NCBI GenBank assembly: GCA_964429915.1
Contig: CAYSDZ010000071.1
Coordinates: forward strand, 1-7,659
DNA length: 7,659 nt
DNA from: Alteromonas_F sp964429915
Lineage (GTDB): Bacteria > Pseudomonadota > Gammaproteobacteria > Enterobacterales > Alteromonadaceae
Direction of reading: 5' to 3'
In this document: positions 6,202-7,659 of the stretch, one piece after another
Layout of the letters: each line of letters opens with the position of its first letter
Numbering within the stretch: the first letter of the stretch is position 1
Translations under genes and position numbers: made by a program
The notes under the pieces: model-generated
What the model was told of the DNA's origin: nothing
The model's input: the letters and a program-made list of their open reading frames with translations, nothing else
Databases searched by the model: none

Positions 6202-6214
6202 ATGGCAATGCCAT
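6202..6214. repeat. Palindrome ATGGCA-A-TGCCAT
   Basis: A perfect 6-bp inverted repeat about a single base, flanked on both sides by GATC (6196-6199 and 6216-6219). The size and symmetry suit a dimeric DNA-binding protein site. Confidence 0.5.
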
Positions 6215-6221
6215 CGATCAT

Positions 6222-6276
6222 CCGACTGCCTCGATGATGATTCAGCATCGCGCTTGTAGTAGATATCGGCAGTCGG
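6222..6276. repeat. 9-bp inverted repeat with inner hairpin
   Basis: CCGACTGCC (6222-6230) pairs perfectly with GGCAGTCGG (6268-6276). GAT 6233-6235 with ATC 6265-6267 could extend the stem past a 2-nt bulge. Alternatively CGATG (6232-6236) pairs with CATCG (6246-6250) as an inner hairpin. It lies 46 bp from the T-shaped cruciform, suggesting one larger folded unit. Confidence 0.6.
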
Positions 6277-6633
6277 TAAGCTGGTAACGGGCGCGGGGCA
6301 TTAAAGAGTAAACTTCTGCCTTCGTGGCAGGCCTTAGCACCACCGTCATCATGAAGATGAGACAAGATTGACTAGGAATAACTTGCTGCATTTTAGCATA
6401 GTTCCGCTATTGGCGCGGCTTTACGATGACCGCAAGATGTGTGCGTGTAGTACAAAATCGAAGATTTTTCCCTCCCCGCACCTATCTTGAGAAGGACGTT
6501 GCCCCGTCCGTTCTATCCTCAGGCGGCGCTCTAAGCATCGAATTATTATTCTCTGGCAAGAGCTTATCTGGTGCGCAATCTATAGTGATTGGTATGCTGC
6601 ACCAGCGAACGATTGGCCGTTCGATCAGCACTT

Positions 6634-6798
6634 ATGGAAGCCTCCGAGCTACCCCTAAGAACCCCATGGGCAAGGCTGAGATTTTGCTCTCCCCTTGCAT
6701 CCCCATCAACCAAAAAGGAGAAGTTGGCTCTCCCTTCATGGACTTCCCATCAATCAAAGGGGCACGTCATAGCCCCTCATGAACTCCCTCGATCAACC
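6634..6798. repeat. Three to four imperfect tandem repeats of about 35-43 bp, each with a hairpin
   Basis: Units at 6674-6712, 6714-6756 and 6757-6798 share a hairpin followed by a CCCTTCATGGACTTCCCATC-like stretch ending TCAAYC. A more diverged unit may lie at 6634-6668. The hairpins differ in sequence but keep pairing: GAGA/TCTC (6678-6691), GGAGA/TCTCC (6717-6733) and GGGGC/GCCCC (6759-6776). Changes on both sides of the stem suggest selection for structure, though three units are few. Confidence 0.5.
6758..6777 (-). terminator. Possible terminator of the nuclease-like gene
   Basis: AGGGGC (6758-6763) pairs with GCCCCT (6772-6777). On the minus strand it lies about 120 bp after the nuclease-like stop and is followed by only a short TTTG. 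It is also the hairpin of the last tandem unit, so termination is only one option. Confidence 0.3.
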
Positions 6799-6817
6799 CT
6801 GCGCGGATTGGATGCCG

Positions 6818-6835
6818 TAAGCGTTTCGACGCTTA
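6818..6835. repeat. Perfect hairpin with TTCG loop
   Basis: TAAGCGT and ACGCTTA pair perfectly (7 bp) around TTCG on the plus strand. It is 61 bp downstream of the nuclease-like gene stop. There is no T-tract, so it is not a classic terminator; it could stabilise a transcript 3' end. Confidence 0.5.
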
Positions 6836-6895
6836 ATCTCGACCGCTGTTTCGCCGATGGAGGACGACCAAGGTGCGACCATGGAAGCGCTCGAT

Positions 6896-7659
6896 TTAAT
6901 CTGTGCCAATTGGTGAAATGCGGATGTTTAAATCAGGAAACTGGTTGCTGAGAGATTCAACTGCATCAAGGGTTTTATTACCCCATTGATTGGTTAGCAC
7001 ATAGGTCTTACCGTCACAGTGAAAAGCTTCACCTTCATCAGTGAAGAAGCGCTTTACGCGCGGTATTTTACCGCCTGAGTGACCATCCATAATCGCCTCA
7101 TAAACCTCACTATCATCCAGCAAGCCGTCAAATACCTCAAACAGCTTGTTTCTTCTCCATGGAATAGCATTAATCACAGCATCAGGCTCACCACCGCTAC
7201 GCAAAATTCCTGCAATTATATGAAACATCATCCATCGTTTACTTTGAGCAGGATAGTGATTGCCGCCCACTGAAACATCATATTTAGTAAAGTCTCTGGA
7301 TGTGTTTCTAGCTTCCCGTTCCTTCTGCTTTTTCTCCCGTATTCTAACCTGATAATCGGCCACCTCTGGAATTGGTATAACTGTTTGAACGTCCAATAAT
7401 GTTTCACCATCACTATTATACGGATGCATGCGCACGCAACGAATATCAAGCCCAAAATCATTAAGCCACATCACAGATGTTGTCAGCTCTTTGGAGAATT
7501 CAGCAGAGGCCAGAATAATCTTCACCTCTTGCGCAAACTGTTCTTCGTCGGGCTCATTCCATTCGAGAAATTCAAGCAGATTTTCAGTCGCATCAGCCTC
7601 AATATTATTTTCAGCCAGATAACGCTCATAGATCGCGACAAGCTTACTGAATGTAAGGG
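6896..7659 (-). CDS. PD-(D/E)XK nuclease-like protein, C-terminal part (gene runs off the window)
   Basis: The reading frame continues past the GTG at 7525 to the window edge, giving 253 residues of a larger protein. The visible start (KLVAIYERYLAE), then LLEFLEWNEPDEEQFAQEVK, LASAEFSKELTTSVMWLNDF, GLDIRCVRMHPY and VIPIPEVADYQVRIREK match, from memory, a family whose N-terminus carries a PD-(D/E)XK endonuclease fold related to DUF91/NucS. That nuclease domain and its catalytic residues would lie outside the window, so activity cannot be judged. After a charged linker, a C-terminal domain (YPAQSKRWMMFHIIAGIL to the end) ends in a region with FHCDGKTYVLTNQWG. It is on the same strand as hipBA, about 1 kb upstream. 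A defence role is inference from the family and the mobile-element context. Confidence 0.65.
   Translation of the reverse strand, partial: LTFSKLVAIYERYLAENNIEADATENLLEFLEWNEPDEEQFAQEVKIILASAEFSKELTTSVMWLNDFGLDIRCVRMHPYNSDGETLLDVQTVIPIPEVADYQVRIREKKQKEREARNTSRDFTKYDVSVGGNHYPAQSKRWMMFHIIAGILRSGGEPDAVINAIPWRRNKLFEVFDGLLDDSEVYEAIMDGHSGGKIPRVKRFFTDEGEAFHCDGKTYVLTNQWGNKTLDAVESLSNQFPDLNIRISPIGTD

Larger units (their letters stand above)
6041..6895. other. Gene-poor structured region between hipBA and the nuclease-like gene
   Basis: About 855 bp hold no convincing gene. Short open frames exist on both strands, but none shows a recognisable domain, a start with a good ribosome site or natural-looking protein composition. 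The sequence looks more GC-rich than its neighbours and is dense in inverted repeats, listed separately. Further hairpins are CTGCC 6316-6320 with GGCAG 6326-6330, TCATC 6346-6350 with GATGA 6356-6360, and AAAATC 6454-6459 with GATTTT 6463-6468. It could be a non-coding RNA, a replication or transfer origin of the element, or several decayed repeats. The sequence alone does not decide. Confidence 0.6.

Noticed and set aside
5994..6365. 123-codon minus-strand open frame over the cruciform region
   Set aside because: It starts at a TTG without a ribosome site, is read straight through the cruciform stems and hipBA operators, and has no recognisable domain. It is better explained by non-coding structure.
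6634..6798. CRISPR array
   Set aside because: The repeats are diverged, contiguous and without unique spacers, and no cas genes are present.
6426..6951. Two overlapping plus-strand open frames (6426-6782 and 6589-6951)
   Set aside because: They lie over tandem hairpin repeats, the second runs antisense into the nuclease-like gene, and neither has a domain or a convincing start.

Overview
The window looks like a gammaproteobacterial chromosome, most likely from Alteromonadales. The evidence is two near-consensus gammaproteobacterial tRNAs (Glu and initiator fMet), a DusC-type dihydrouridine synthase and a secreted DUF3718 protein, a family I associate with Alteromonas, Shewanella and Pseudoalteromonas relatives. 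The genus is inference.

Positions 1-3161 are ordinary chromosome. The 3' end of tRNA-Glu and its terminator come first. A tightly spaced plus-strand operon follows: an M14-type zinc metallopeptidase, a small Cys-rich DUF1289 protein and dusC, ended by a bidirectional terminator. A convergent gene encodes the secreted DUF3718 protein. After a gap of about 350 bp comes tRNA-fMet with its own promoter.

From the 3' end of tRNA-fMet to the right edge, the DNA looks like an integrated mobile element. All credible genes in it are on the minus strand. In order of transcription from the right edge they are: the C-terminal part of a protein I relate to a PD-(D/E)XK nuclease-like family (its N-terminus lies outside the window), a gene-poor stretch of about 860 bp rich in inverted and tandem repeats, a hipBA toxin-antitoxin operon behind a promoter carrying four palindromic operator-like sites, and an integration module. 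That module has an AlpA-like regulator, a translationally coupled small protein and the 3' remnant of a large serine recombinase. The remnant's reading frame runs into the tRNA, as expected for an element integrated at a tRNA 3' end. Its N-terminal two-thirds or more is gone, so the element probably cannot mobilise itself with this enzyme.

The best places for something undescribed are the structured region at about 6041-6895, with a T-shaped cruciform at 6116-6175 and hairpin repeats at 6634-6798, and the operator array at 5909-6032. The element's right end is not in the window.
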